Under the pieces are notes generated by a model. That model was not told the origin of the DNA and did not search any database. It saw only the letters and a program-made list of their open reading frames with translations. A DNA stretch of 64,000 nt from positions 124,001-188,000 of the forward strand of contig NZ_PGGW01000069.1 of the NCBI RefSeq assembly GCF_002794255.1, in the 5' to 3' direction. The translations under genes and the position numbers were made by a program. Origin of the DNA: Streptomyces carminius. Its GTDB lineage: Bacteria; Actinomycetota; Actinomycetes; Streptomycetales; Streptomycetaceae. This document shows positions 26,010-34,997 of this stretch, one piece after another; position 1 is the stretch's first letter; every line of letters starts with the position of its first letter.

Positions 26010-26195
26010 ACCGCCTACATCTACCCGCAGCCTGTGTACCGGCCCTGGAACTTCACCGAACCCGGGACAGCGCGCGGCGGCGTCCGGTATCTTTCGCCGC
26101 CCGCATATGCCGGGGGCCGTGGCGCCTCCACCCGGCAGGGTCCGGTACTGCCTGCTGCCGTCCGGTGCCGTCCGGTACAGCCGCCGGTACGGCCG

Positions 26196-26558
26196 TCACT
26201 CCGGGGTGCGGTCCGCCATCAGCTCACGGCCGAACTCGATCATCTTGCGGGCGTAGTCGGCCGTCCACTCCGCCCGCTCCGCGATCACCTCGTCCGGCAG
26301 GCGGTCGAAGCGGCTGGGGTCGGCGAGCTGGGCCGCCGCGACGGCCTGGAACTCCATGGCCCGGTCCGCCGCCGCCCGGAAGGCCAGCGCCAGCTCGGTG
26401 GCACGGCCCAGCAGCTCGCGCGGATCCTCTATGGACTCCAGGTCGAAGAAGTGCTCGGGGTCGGACACGGCCTCCGGCGGCTCGAAGAGCAGCGGAGCGG
26501 GCCGCCGACGGCGCGGCGCGCCGCCGCGCGGATCCGGAGCCGGTTTCGGCTCTGGCAT
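26196..26558 (-). CDS. conserved hypothetical acidic protein (120 aa)
   Basis: A small soluble protein: a basic Pro/Arg-rich N terminus, then a helical acidic part (DPEHFFDLESIEDPRELLGRATELALAFRAAADRAMEFQ) ending in a second helix. No domain is recognised. Codon usage is typical of the surroundings. ATG 26558 follows GAGGTACC weakly. It stands between a hypothetical gene and the nuclease/helicase operon, on the same strand, but a strong terminator separates it from that operon. Confidence 0.7.
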   Translation of the reverse strand: MPEPKPAPDPRGGAPRRRRPAPLLFEPPEAVSDPEHFFDLESIEDPRELLGRATELALAFRAAADRAMEFQAVAAAQLADPSRFDRLPDEVIAERAEWTADYARKMIEFGRELMADRTPE

Positions 26559-26765
26559 GGAGGTACCTCCGTCGGTCGTGGGCAGCGTTCATTGTCCCTC
26601 GTACGTCCCCCGCACGTCCTCGTACGGTTCTCGTACGTTCCTCGTGCGCCGCCCCGCGGCTGCCTGCCTCCTCCGGGTACCCGCCCGGTGCCCGGCCGAG
26701 CAGGCCCCGGAGTGTCCGGGAGGCCGTCCCCATGGTCACCGGGGAACCGGGTGCCGCGCCAGGGG

Positions 26766-26811
26766 CACGGTGCCGTTCCGCGCCGGGGACGCGGCGCGGA
26801 ACGGCACCGTG
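26766..26811. terminator. strong terminator of the nuclease/helicase operon
   Basis: A perfect 18-bp stem (CACGGTGCCGTTCCGCGC at 26766-26783 with 26794-26811) and a 10-base loop start 13 bases past the helicase stop on the minus strand. Confidence 0.88.
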
Positions 26812-26823
26812 CGCCGCACGCGG

Positions 26824-28230
26824 TCACCAGGGGACCGTGTGCTCCGCCAGCCGTGCCAGCACCGCGTGGTTGGCCTCCCAGCCGTCCGGGAACTTCACCC
26901 CGACCCCGAGCTGGACCGGCTCCGCCGAGGGGTACTCGTCCAGCAGCTCGGCGACGCCCGCCCGGCAGACCACCACACAGGCGTGCCGGTGGCGCGAGGC
27001 CAGTACGCACAGCCGGCCCGTCTCCAGATGGAAGGCCGTGGCGTCCGGACGGCCCGACAGCGGGTGGAGCACCACCGTCACGTCGAACTCCCGGCCCTGG
27101 AGCCGGTTGGCGGTGTCCACCGTCACCCCGGTCACACCCCGGCCGGCCAGCGCCGTGCGGACGGCCGCCGCCTGGTCGCGGTGCGCGGTGCCCACCGCGA
27201 CCCGGTCGGCGGTCACCGGGACCGGCTCGGGCGAGCGCTCGCTGACGGCCGTCCCGCCGCGTTCCAGGAGCCGCCGCACCACCTCCGCCACCGCCGCGAC
27301 CGCCTCCGGGTCGGTGCGCGGGGTGTGGCGGGCGGGCAGTTCCAGCAGGCCCCAGCCGGCGGCGGCCGCCTCGTCCAGCACCCGGTCCACGGCCGAGCCG
27401 TCCGGGGCCGCCGTGAACTCCAGCCGCCGCTCGCCCGGCCCGGTGCCGCTGCGGAACGGGGTGTACGGGTAGAACGCCCGCGACACCAGCGGCGCGGCGG
27501 AGGCGGGCAGCCGCCAGGACACCGGCAGCCGGTGCACGGGCAGCCCGGGATTGTGCGCCAGCAGCGTCGTCACCGCGCTCGCCGACGGGTCGTACGTCAG
27601 CCCCGCCCACTGCTCGGCGGCCACCTGGCTGAACGGGTCGAGCTGGCCCGGGTCCCCGACGAACAGCGCCCGCTCGAACAGCCCGGCGACGGCCAGCAGC
27701 GCGTCGGACCGCATCTGGTACGCCTCGTCCACGATGGCCTGCTCCCACGGCCCGGCGCCCTTCACATGCGCCCACTTCGCGGCCGTGGAGACCACCACGT
27801 CCAGTCCGGCCAGCTCCGCGGCCTTCGCCGACTTCACCACCGAGGGATGCCGGTCCAGGACGGGGTCGTACGGCTGCGCCTCGCTGCTGTGCAGCCGCCC
27901 CACCGGAAGCTCGGGGTCGGCGCCGGCCAGCCGGTCCACCAGATCGTCCACCTGGGCGTTGGTCTGGGCGACGATCATCAGCGGCCGCCCCGTCGCGGCC
28001 AGCCGCCGGGCCGCGTTCACCACCAGCGTGGTCTTCCCGGCACCGGGCGGGGAGTCCACCACCACGCCCCGGTGGGCACCGGAGAGGGTGTCGCGCAGGA
28101 TGGCCTCGGTGGCCGCCTTCGCCGCCGCGGCGGGGCCGGGCGCGGGTCCGGCGCCGGTGCGGTCCGGGTTGCCGGACGAGGCGTCGGACGAGGCGTCGGT
28201 CATGGTGTCGGTCACGGTGGTGCCGGTCAC
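26824..28230 (-). CDS. SF1 (UPF1/Dna2-like) helicase, third gene of a nuclease/helicase operon
   Basis: A 468-residue P-loop helicase. Motifs in order are Walker A SPPGAGKTT (residues ~60-68), motif Ia AQTNAQVDDLVDRL, Walker B IVDEAYQM (~167-173), motif III GDPGQLDPF, motif IV VSWRLP, motif V DTANRLQGREFDVTVVLHPLSG and motif VI VLASRHRHACVVV. DEAY plus QGRE favours the SF1B UPF1/Dna2 group over UvrD. GTG 28230 overlaps the stop of the preceding gene as GTGA, so the three genes are translationally coupled. The partner nuclease two genes upstream has a Dna2/Cas4-type Fe-S fold. A DNA end-processing or anti-phage role is inferred. Confidence 0.86.
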   Translation of the reverse strand: MTGTTVTDTMTDASSDASSGNPDRTGAGPAPGPAAAAKAATEAILRDTLSGAHRGVVVDSPPGAGKTTLVVNAARRLAATGRPLMIVAQTNAQVDDLVDRLAGADPELPVGRLHSSEAQPYDPVLDRHPSVVKSAKAAELAGLDVVVSTAAKWAHVKGAGPWEQAIVDEAYQMRSDALLAVAGLFERALFVGDPGQLDPFSQVAAEQWAGLTYDPSASAVTTLLAHNPGLPVHRLPVSWRLPASAAPLVSRAFYPYTPFRSGTGPGERRLEFTAAPDGSAVDRVLDEAAAAGWGLLELPARHTPRTDPEAVAAVAEVVRRLLERGGTAVSERSPEPVPVTADRVAVGTAHRDQAAAVRTALAGRGVTGVTVDTANRLQGREFDVTVVLHPLSGRPDATAFHLETGRLCVLASRHRHACVVVCRAGVAELLDEYPSAEPVQLGVGVKFPDGWEANHAVLARLAEHTVPW

Positions 28231-29762
28231 AGCAGGTCCTCCGCGGTCACGGGATCGGGGGCGTCCAGGGCGTCCGGATCGGGCGGGCCGCCGTGCGTCC
28301 ACGGCGTCTCCTCCGGATCCGGCAGCTCCGGCCCGCCGCGCGGGGCGTGCTCGAACAGCGTCCAGCACACCGTCTCGCCCTCTCCGGGCACCGATCCGGC
28401 CTCCGGGACCTTCCCCCGGCCCATGCCGCCCGTCAGCCGCACGGTCAGCAGCCCCGGGGCGGGGGAGGCGACGTACTCGCCGGACTGCGACTTCCCGCTC
28501 GGCAGCGCCCGGTACACCCGGCCGCCCTCCTCCAGCTGCGGCAGATCGCCGGTGCGGACCGTGACCAGCGGACGCGGCATCGGACGTCTGCCCTCCGAGT
28601 ACGCCGTCTCCACCCCGGTCACCTCGCCGGTGAACGCTTCCCCGGCCAGCCGCCGCTCCGCCATCACCAGCGGGTCGTCCAGCGCCTCCTGGGCGGCCAG
28701 TTCGGCCAGCGCCGTCTCCCGCGCGGCGAGCTTGCGCGCCGCCGTCACCGCGTCGTCCCGCCTGGGCTGGGGCGGCTCGCCGGCCCGCAACCGGTCGCGG
28801 TGCGCGGTGTAGGACCAGCGGTCCCGCTTCCAGCGGTCCGCGACCCGGGCGCCCGGCGGCAGGGCGCGCAGCAGGTCCAGGCCCCGCCACACCGCGTCCC
28901 AGGTCGGCCGCAGCTGGGCGGCGACCAGCTCGCGGATCTCCTCCTCGGCACCGTCCAGCCCGGCGTCGTGGCGGGCGATGGCCGGGGCCAGCCGCCGGTT
29001 GTCGAAGGCCGGGTCGGTGGCCGGACCCGCGGGCGGGGTGAGCAGCAGCCCGTCGCCGTCGCGCGCCAGCTCGGCGCGGAGCGCGGCCTCGGCGCCCGAC
29101 TCGCCGTCCCCGGCGGTGATCCAGGCCAGCAGCGCGCCCAGGTGCTGGTCCTCCAGCCGGCTCTGACCGGTGGCCCAGTGGCGGCCCAGCAGCTCGGTCA
29201 TGGCGAGCAGCAGCGCGGAGCCGGGCACCCGGGCCCGCTCCCCGTAGTGCGTCAGCCACCGCCCCAGCAGCGGCAGCCGGGCGGGGGCGGGATGGGCGGC
29301 CCGCGGATCCTCCTCGGCGGTACGGCGGAAGCGCATGGAGCGGCCCAGCAGCCGTACGTAGGCGACCCCCGCGGTGTTCGGCACGATCAGCTGCGGGGCG
29401 TCCGCGCACAGCTCGGCCTCGACCTTCACCCGCTTGCCCGTCTCCGGATCGGTCTCGGTGCGCTCGGTGAGCTCCACCTCGTCCTGCGCGGACTCCAGAT
29501 GAGGCAGTACGGCGTCGGCCAGCTCGGTGAGGAAGGCGAACCGCAGGGTGCGGTCGCGCGGCTGCGGTACGACCAGCAGCCGCGGGGCGTCCCGGTCGGT
29601 GCCCACCAGCGCGCCCAGCGGGGCGCCGGCCTCACCGGCGGTGGTCAGCGGAACCAGCACCATCGGCCGTTCGGTCAGCCGCCGGTGGCACACCGTCGTC
29701 AGGGGGCGGGCGCGCCCGGTGGCGGCGGCCTCCACCCGGGCCAGTGTGGCGAGCAGCGACAT
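28227..29762 (-). CDS. unknown protein, middle gene of the nuclease/helicase operon
   Basis: A 511-residue cytosolic protein I do not recognise. It is mixed alpha/beta without signal peptide or membrane helix. The centre (APARLPLLGRWLTHYGERARVPGSALLLAMTELL) and the Arg/Ala-rich region around RKLAARETALAELAAQEALDDPLVMAERRLAGE look helical; the last third (GEVTGVETAYSEGRR through VRLTGGMGRGKV) may be an OB- or SH3-like beta domain. No nuclease or ATPase motif is visible. It starts at ATG 29762, sharing one base with the nuclease stop, and overlaps the helicase start, so it is probably a structural or DNA-binding bridge between those two proteins. Confidence 0.82.
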   Translation of the reverse strand: MSLLATLARVEAAATGRARPLTTVCHRRLTERPMVLVPLTTAGEAGAPLGALVGTDRDAPRLLVVPQPRDRTLRFAFLTELADAVLPHLESAQDEVELTERTETDPETGKRVKVEAELCADAPQLIVPNTAGVAYVRLLGRSMRFRRTAEEDPRAAHPAPARLPLLGRWLTHYGERARVPGSALLLAMTELLGRHWATGQSRLEDQHLGALLAWITAGDGESGAEAALRAELARDGDGLLLTPPAGPATDPAFDNRRLAPAIARHDAGLDGAEEEIRELVAAQLRPTWDAVWRGLDLLRALPPGARVADRWKRDRWSYTAHRDRLRAGEPPQPRRDDAVTAARKLAARETALAELAAQEALDDPLVMAERRLAGEAFTGEVTGVETAYSEGRRPMPRPLVTVRTGDLPQLEEGGRVYRALPSGKSQSGEYVASPAPGLLTVRLTGGMGRGKVPEAGSVPGEGETVCWTLFEHAPRGGPELPDPEETPWTHGGPPDPDALDAPDPVTAEDLL

Positions 29763-31030
29763 CACGGCCTCCCCGCCGGCCGGACCGGCCGGTCGGCTGT
29801 TCCGTCCGGTGTCCGCTCCGGTGTCCGCTCCGGTGTCCCGTCCGCGGCCTGGACGGCCGCCAGCACCTCGGCCCGCAGCCGGGCCGCGCGGTGCAGGGCG
29901 GCGGCGGCCGGATCGGCGCCGGCGTCCGCTCCCGTGCCGTCGTCCGCACCGTCGTCCGCACCGCCGTCCGCACCGTCGTCCGTGCCGCCTCCGCCGCGGG
30001 CCGCGGCCAGGACCGCCGCCACCGTCGTCAGCCCGCCCAGCTCCCCGCGCACCTCGCGGCCCAGGACCTCCACGGCGCCCGCCGCCCGGGCCCGCTCCCG
30101 GCAGTGGAAGGCCAGCTCGCAGGTGGACAGGCACTGCGGCGCGTAGGCGGCCGGCAGGGTGTGGACCGCCTCGGCCAGTTCGGCGGGCGGCCGGGCGGGA
30201 TCCAGGCAGGCCCCGTCCGGCAGCATGGCGGCGATCTCCTCCAGCCGGGTCAGCCGGGCGAGCTGCCGGCGGGTGGTGGCCAGCTGTCTGCGCAGGTCGA
30301 CGGCCTCCGCGGTGGGGAGGTTGGAGAAGTCCTTCGGGCAGACCAGCAGCGCCTGTTCCGCCACCCGGTCGGTCCGGTCGGGGAGGAGCGCCGCCAGGGC
30401 CAGCACGTAGACCGCCGCCTGCCGGGCCGCCGCGCCGACCTTGGCCGGGTCGGCGGAGCCGTCCAGGATCGGGAAGGACTTGATCTCCACGACCGTCAGC
30501 CGCCCGTCCGGATGGACCGCCACCGCGTCGGGCTCCAGATAGACGGAGGATCCGGCCACCGGCAGCTCCACCATCGGGTGGTCCAGCAGCGTCCAGCCGC
30601 CGTCGGCCGCGGCCCGCTCCAGGGCGAGCCGGGTGCGCTCGGCGCGCCCGGCCGGGCCGGGCGCCGAGAGCTCGGGGACGGCCACCCCGCCCGGTTCGGG
30701 CGGGGGTGTGCCCGGCGCGCCGGTGTGCGCGTGGACCAGTCGCATCAGCTCGGCCCCGCCGTCGCCCTTCACCCGCGCCTCGAAGGCGTGGCCGCGGGTG
30801 AACGCGAACTGCGACTGGCCGAAGGGGGCGGGGGCGCCCAGCGCCTTCGCCAGCGCGCCCTTGTCCACTCCCGCGCCGTCCAGCAGCGCACGGCGGCGGC
30901 AGCCGGGGTTGGCGGCCAGCGCGGCGAGCGCCCGCGCGTCGAGCGGCCGGGGCGCCACATCGGCACCGCGCAGCTCAGCGAGCCGCCGGCGCAGGGCTGT
31001 CGTCGGTTGGCTGTCGGGGATGTCGCTCAC
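29762..31030 (-). CDS. RecB/Cas4-type PD-(D/E)XK nuclease with Fe-S cluster cysteines
   Basis: A 422-residue nuclease. The motifs are in family order: Cys44 (NPGCRRRALLD), GHAFE with His81/Glu84, Asp168 (LEPDAVAV), Glu182-x-Lys184 (VVEIKSF), Gln204-x3-Tyr208 (RQAAVY) and a terminal cluster Cys300-x3-Cys304-x5-Cys310. One Cys before and three after the nuclease core is the 4Fe-4S arrangement of AddB, Cas4 and Dna2. The C terminus is a low-complexity Gly/Ala/Asp tail and repeated PERT units. GTG 31030 is the start with the best conserved N terminus; it overlaps the PAP2 gene by 56 bases. It opens a coupled operon with an SF1 helicase. Confidence 0.85.
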   Translation of the reverse strand: MSDIPDSQPTTALRRRLAELRGADVAPRPLDARALAALAANPGCRRRALLDGAGVDKGALAKALGAPAPFGQSQFAFTRGHAFEARVKGDGGAELMRLVHAHTGAPGTPPPEPGGVAVPELSAPGPAGRAERTRLALERAAADGGWTLLDHPMVELPVAGSSVYLEPDAVAVHPDGRLTVVEIKSFPILDGSADPAKVGAAARQAAVYVLALAALLPDRTDRVAEQALLVCPKDFSNLPTAEAVDLRRQLATTRRQLARLTRLEEIAAMLPDGACLDPARPPAELAEAVHTLPAAYAPQCLSTCELAFHCRERARAAGAVEVLGREVRGELGGLTTVAAVLAAARGGGGTDDGADGGADDGADDGTGADAGADPAAAALHRAARLRAEVLAAVQAADGTPERTPERTPDGTADRPVRPAGRP

Positions 31031-31997
31031 CCGGGGAAGTGTGGCATCCGGTGGTGACAACCGGGGAGTTGAGGCCGCCGAAAGCGGGAGCCGCACCGGC
31101 GGTGCGGCGGGACGGCCCGCCGGACGGCCGGGGCATGGACCGGGGCACGGACCGGGACCCCGACCGCGACACGGCGGCGCCCACGGGCACCGGTGCGTTC
31201 GCCGGGCCCTCCGGCACGGCCACCGCGCCGCCCGCCGGACCCGTCGGCACGTACCGGCGCAGCCGCCCGGCCAACCGCTCCGCGAACCGCGTCGCCGGAC
31301 GGGTCAGCAGCAGGCCGAGACCCATCACCGCCGCGCCCGCCACCGCGTCCAGCAGGTAGTGGTTGGCGGTGCCCATCACCACCACCGTGGTCAGCAGCGG
31401 ATACCCGACGGCCACCGCGCGCACCCACCCGCGCCGTCCGGCCAGCTGCCACAGCACCACCCCGCACCACAGCGACCAGCCCACGTGCAGACTCGGCATC
31501 GCGGCGTACTGGTTGGTCAGCCCGCCCAGGCCGCGCGGGGCGCTGGCCTCGCCGCCCCACCAGCCGTAGTGCCCGTACTGCGCCATGGTGTCGACGAAGC
31601 CGTGGCCGGCGGCCAGCAGCCGGGGCGGGCAGGTGGGCAGGAGCGTGAAGCCGACCAGGCCGATGAGGGTGGAGACCAGCAGCCAGGTGCGCATCCTCCG
31701 GTAGTGCGCGGAGCGGCGGCGGTAGACCCACACCAGCAGGGCCGGGGTCACCAGGTAGTGCAGGGCGGCGTAGAAGAAGTCGGCGGGTATGCCGAGCCAG
31801 GCGTTGTCGGTGAACAGCCGGTTGAGGGGCCGCTCGACGTCCAGCCACAGCCACTCCTCGAAGCGCAGGATGGCCAACCCGTTCCCGACGGCCGTCGACA
31901 CGTCGCCGCGCGCGAGCAGCCGGCCGGCGGAGTAGGCGGCGTACACGGCGGCGAGCAGTGGCAGTTCGGTCCACCACAGAAGCCGGTTCCGGGACAT
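30975..31997 (-). CDS. PAP2 family phosphatase / inositolphosphotransferase-like membrane protein
   Basis: A 340-residue membrane protein with about six helices. The acid-phosphatase signature is visible as AMPSLHVGWSLW (catalytic His) and TANHYLLDAVAGA (second His-Asp), the variant used by the IPC-synthase-like PAP2_3 group. Such enzymes remove or transfer a phosphate or phospho-headgroup on lipid substrates at the outer membrane face. The C-terminal ~75 residues are basic and unstructured and overlap the start of the nuclease gene by 56 bases. ATG 31997 follows GGAG. It diverges from a histidine phosphatase gene. Confidence 0.85.
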   Translation of the reverse strand: MSRNRLLWWTELPLLAAVYAAYSAGRLLARGDVSTAVGNGLAILRFEEWLWLDVERPLNRLFTDNAWLGIPADFFYAALHYLVTPALLVWVYRRRSAHYRRMRTWLLVSTLIGLVGFTLLPTCPPRLLAAGHGFVDTMAQYGHYGWWGGEASAPRGLGGLTNQYAAMPSLHVGWSLWCGVVLWQLAGRRGWVRAVAVGYPLLTTVVVMGTANHYLLDAVAGAAVMGLGLLLTRPATRFAERLAGRLRRYVPTGPAGGAVAVPEGPANAPVPVGAAVSRSGSRSVPRSMPRPSGGPSRRTAGAAPAFGGLNSPVVTTGCHTSPGERHPRQPTDDSPAPAAR

Positions 31998-32176
31998 CCG
32001 AACGTTCTCCAAACTCTCGCGGTCGGCCACTCCACCGTCGGACAACCGTACGGTGCGGGTGCGAGCAGAGAGACGCGGGGGAACGGAGGCGGGTTGCGCG
32101 ACGGGGCCGGGGGCGGTGGGCGACGATGACCGGGACACGGGGATCCGGTTCGTCGGGAGAGGTGTGAGGGATACAC

Positions 32177-32773
32177 ATGGCAGCGCGCGTACTGCTGGTC
32201 CGGCACGGGCAGACCGAGTGGTCGCGGGCGGGGCGGCACACCGGCCGCACCGACGTCCCGCTGCTCGAGGAGGGACGCCGGACGGCGCGGCTCCTCGGCG
32301 AGCGGCTGCGCCGCGCGCCCTGGCACGGGCTGCCGGACGCCGAGGTGTTCACCAGCCCGCTCGGCCGGGCCCGGCAGACCTGCGAACTGGCGGGCTTCGG
32401 CGACCGGGCCGGCACCTGGGACGCGCTGCTGGAGTGGGACTACGGCGCCTACGAGGGACTGACCGCCGCCGAGATCGCGGAACGGGCGGGGGCGGAGTGG
32501 ACCGTCTGGCGGGACGGCCCGGCGGGCGGCGAGCCCCTGGCACAGCTCACCGCCCGCGCCGACGAGGTGGTCGCCCGGGCGCGGTCGGCGGACCGGGACG
32601 TGCTGCTGTTCGCGCACGGCCATCTGCTCAGGGCGGTGGGCGCGCGCTGGCTGGGGCTGGAGCCGTCCTTCGCGGCGCGGCTGCGGTTGTCGGCGGGCGC
32701 CCTGGCGGTGCTGGGGTGGGCGTACGGGGAGCCCGTGCTCGAGCGCTGGAACGACCAGGGCCACCTGGACTGA
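32177..32773 (+). CDS. histidine phosphatase (phosphoglycerate-mutase-like)
   Basis: A 198-residue enzyme of the histidine phosphatase superfamily. The nucleophilic His is in LLVRHGQTEWS near residue 9, SPLGRARQT carries a conserved Arg, the Glu region is LEWDYGAYEGL, and the second catalytic His is in LLFAHGHLLRAVG. It hydrolyses a small phosphomonoester through a phospho-His intermediate; the specificity is not predictable. ATG 32177 begins 180 bases from the divergent PAP2 start. It converges on a TPR regulator gene. Confidence 0.88.
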   Translation: MAARVLLVRHGQTEWSRAGRHTGRTDVPLLEEGRRTARLLGERLRRAPWHGLPDAEVFTSPLGRARQTCELAGFGDRAGTWDALLEWDYGAYEGLTAAEIAERAGAEWTVWRDGPAGGEPLAQLTARADEVVARARSADRDVLLFAHGHLLRAVGARWLGLEPSFAARLRLSAGALAVLGWAYGEPVLERWNDQGHLD

Positions 32774-32799
32774 CGCCGGCCCCGTCGCCGGGCGGGCGG

Positions 32800-34305
32800 T
32801 CAGACGGGGCGGGCCGGGGCGGCGTGACGGTCCAGGAAGTCCGCCACGGCCGGTGTGCGGCGGTGTGGCCACAGCCGCCGGGCGGCGCCGTCCAGCATCG
32901 TGCGGATACGGGTGGAGCTCACCTGTCCGAGCAGTTCCAGCGCCCGGCCCGCGGTCTCGGCGGCCTCCTCGGCCTCGCCCTGGGCGGCGAGGTCGTCCGC
33001 GAGTTCGGCCGTGAACAGCGCGATGTTCCGTACGAAGTGGGCGTCGAGCAGCTCCACCGCGCGCCGGGCGTGCCGTGCCGCCCGGTGCCGGTCGCCCAGC
33101 GCCGCCCGGCACTGCGCCTCCAGGCCCTCCAGTTCGGCTTCGCCGTAGAAGGTCATCCACTCGGGGTCGGCGTCGCAGGGGCCGCGCTCGAACAGCGTCC
33201 GCGCCCGGCCCAGGGACTCCTCGCAGGCCGCGCGGTCCGCGAGATGGGCCCAGCCGCCCGCCTCGCGCATCGCCAGCAGCGACAGCAGCCGCGCCGAGCC
33301 CAGGTGCCCGGCGGCCTGCCGGCCGGCCTGCGCGGCCCGTACCGCCTCCCGGGGCCGTCCGGCGTCCCGGGCCAGGAAGGAGGTGTTGCAGAAGGCGTGC
33401 GCCTCCAGCGCGGGACTCCCGGCGATCCGGGCGGTGGCCAGGGCCTCGGCGTAGTACGGGCGGGCTTCGGCGTAGCGGCCCGAGTCGTGGGCCAGCCAGC
33501 CCACCGAGATGGCCAGTTCCCCGGCTCCGGCGTGCAGCCGGTCGGCGACGGGCTGCCGGTGCGCGCCGGTGTCCAGCAGGTCGTAGGCGGACCGCAGCGC
33601 CTCCCCGGCCCACCGGTAGAGGCTGTCGGCGCCGTGCCGGTCGTCGAGCAGCCGGATGCGGCGCACGGCCGCCTCGACGGCTGCGGCCTCGGCGGCCCCG
33701 GCCCGCCGGGTGGCGGGCCGGTCCGCCGGGGCGGTGCCGGACTGGAGCAGGGAGGCCGGGATGAGGGACACCGCCGCCACGGCGACGGGCCCGCCGGTCA
33801 TGAACGCGCGACGCAGCACGTCGCTCTCCTCGTCGATAGGGCTGTCGGCAGGGCTGTCGGCAGGGCTGTCGGTGGGGCTGTCGGTGGGGCTGCTGACGGG
33901 GCCGTCGGCGGACCCGTCACCCGGGGCACGCGGTTCCGCGCGGGGGAGGAGGGGGCGGGTACGCGCTCCGAGGGAGGTGCCCTCGCCGCCGTACGCCCCC
34001 TGTCCGCGCGCGGTACGCCCGCGGACCACCCGCCGGGGCTCGAAGCCCAGATCCGTCAGCGAGTACCCCGGGAACATGTGCAGGAACACCCGCTCGTAGG
34101 CGTAGTTGGGGCACCGGATCTCACCGGCCTCCACCCGCCCGATGTACCGGGCGTCACAGGAGACGTTCTCGCCGATCTCCCGGGCCGCCCGGCGGACGGC
34201 CGCCGCGAACTCACCCGGCGAGAGCCGGCCGCGCAGTCCCCGGAAGGCGAGGTTGGGCCGGCGCCCCGGACCTCCCGGCGCTGAGGGTGACGGTGACGAC
34301 GCCAT
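32800..34305 (-). CDS. HTH-like/TPR regulatory protein
   Basis: A 501-residue actinobacterial regulator. The N terminus (LRGRLSPGEFAAAVRRAAREIGENVSCDARYIGRVEAGEIRCPNYAYERVFLHMFP) resembles an XRE-type helix-turn-helix. After a disordered linker with repeated DSP units comes a hydrophobic segment (GGPVAVAAVSLIPASLL) and a C-terminal array of TPR-like helical repeats. This architecture is common among Streptomyces regulators of development and antibiotic production; the specific role is not identifiable. ATG 34305 is the start. The DSP repeats come from 12-base tandem units in DNA. It diverges from a small hypothetical gene. Confidence 0.8.
   Translation of the reverse strand: MASSPSPSAPGGPGRRPNLAFRGLRGRLSPGEFAAAVRRAAREIGENVSCDARYIGRVEAGEIRCPNYAYERVFLHMFPGYSLTDLGFEPRRVVRGRTARGQGAYGGEGTSLGARTRPLLPRAEPRAPGDGSADGPVSSPTDSPTDSPADSPADSPIDEESDVLRRAFMTGGPVAVAAVSLIPASLLQSGTAPADRPATRRAGAAEAAAVEAAVRRIRLLDDRHGADSLYRWAGEALRSAYDLLDTGAHRQPVADRLHAGAGELAISVGWLAHDSGRYAEARPYYAEALATARIAGSPALEAHAFCNTSFLARDAGRPREAVRAAQAGRQAAGHLGSARLLSLLAMREAGGWAHLADRAACEESLGRARTLFERGPCDADPEWMTFYGEAELEGLEAQCRAALGDRHRAARHARRAVELLDAHFVRNIALFTAELADDLAAQGEAEEAAETAGRALELLGQVSSTRIRTMLDGAARRLWPHRRTPAVADFLDRHAAPARPV
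33838..33900. repeat. 12-bp tandem repeats coding for DSPT/DSPA units
   Basis: Five imperfect copies of a 12-base unit (core GGGGCTGTCGGC/T) encode the DSPTDSPTDSPADSPADSP linker of the TPR regulator. The length is a multiple of three, so copy-number change would keep the frame. Confidence 0.85.
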
Positions 34306-34476
34306 GGCCGGACGCTATCGGCTCGCCGCTGCCCGATACATCGCTTTTTCCTGACAAACGGGATATCCCACCCGCGATCTGCCATGAACTGCCACCCTTT
34401 GCGGCGGCATTGCACCGTAGCGGTTGACACGGCCATTCGTTGAGTCTTGTGCAACGACCGCGGAGGAGGGGTCCCC

Positions 34477-34914
34477 TTGTTGGACACCGGTTACGAGACC
34501 GGAAACCGTCCGTCGGCCGCGCGGCGCCGTCCCGTCCCGGACGGTGCCGCCGGTCCGGCGGCAGCGCACTGCGACCTGGTGACCGTGCCCGCGCGGCAGG
34601 GTCTGGAGACCGTCGACATCCTACGGCTGCGCCGCAGCGTCGGCCCGGTGCTGCACGACCGCGCCGACGACACCCTCGGCTTCCTGGTGCCGCCCGGCAC
34701 CGCGGACGGCTGGGACCTGCCGGGCAGCGGCTGCGTCCGGACCCGTCACCGGGAGGACCGGCCCGCCGGCCCGCCGGTCGCGGGTGCCGACTGGCTGGTG
34801 CCGCCGGAGAGCGCGTACGCCGGGACCACCGAGCCGGCGCGGCTGCGTGCCGCGCTGTGCGAGGCGGCCCGTACGATCGCCGCCGCCGAGGGCGGTGACC
34901 GGCCGGGTTCCTGA
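34477..34914 (+). CDS. conserved hypothetical protein
   Basis: A ~145-residue protein with no recognised domain. It has a Pro/Ala/Arg-rich N terminus and a compact core (CDLVTVPARQGLETVDILRLRRSVGPVLHDRADDTLGFLVPPGTADGW). Third positions are strongly G/C. A GGAGGAGGGG ribosome binding site at 34462-34471 points to TTG 34477 or TTG 34480 as the start, although an earlier TTG (34447) is in frame. It diverges from the TPR regulator gene, and such pairs often belong to one control circuit, but the role is unknown. Confidence 0.65.
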   Translation: MLDTGYETGNRPSAARRRPVPDGAAGPAAAHCDLVTVPARQGLETVDILRLRRSVGPVLHDRADDTLGFLVPPGTADGWDLPGSGCVRTRHREDRPAGPPVAGADWLVPPESAYAGTTEPARLRAALCEAARTIAAAEGGDRPGS

Positions 34915-34997
34915 CTCCCGCTCCCGGACCCGCTCCCGTTACCCGCCGCCGGGGGCCCGCCCTGCGGCCCGCCCGCCCGGCCGCCGATACTGGTGAC

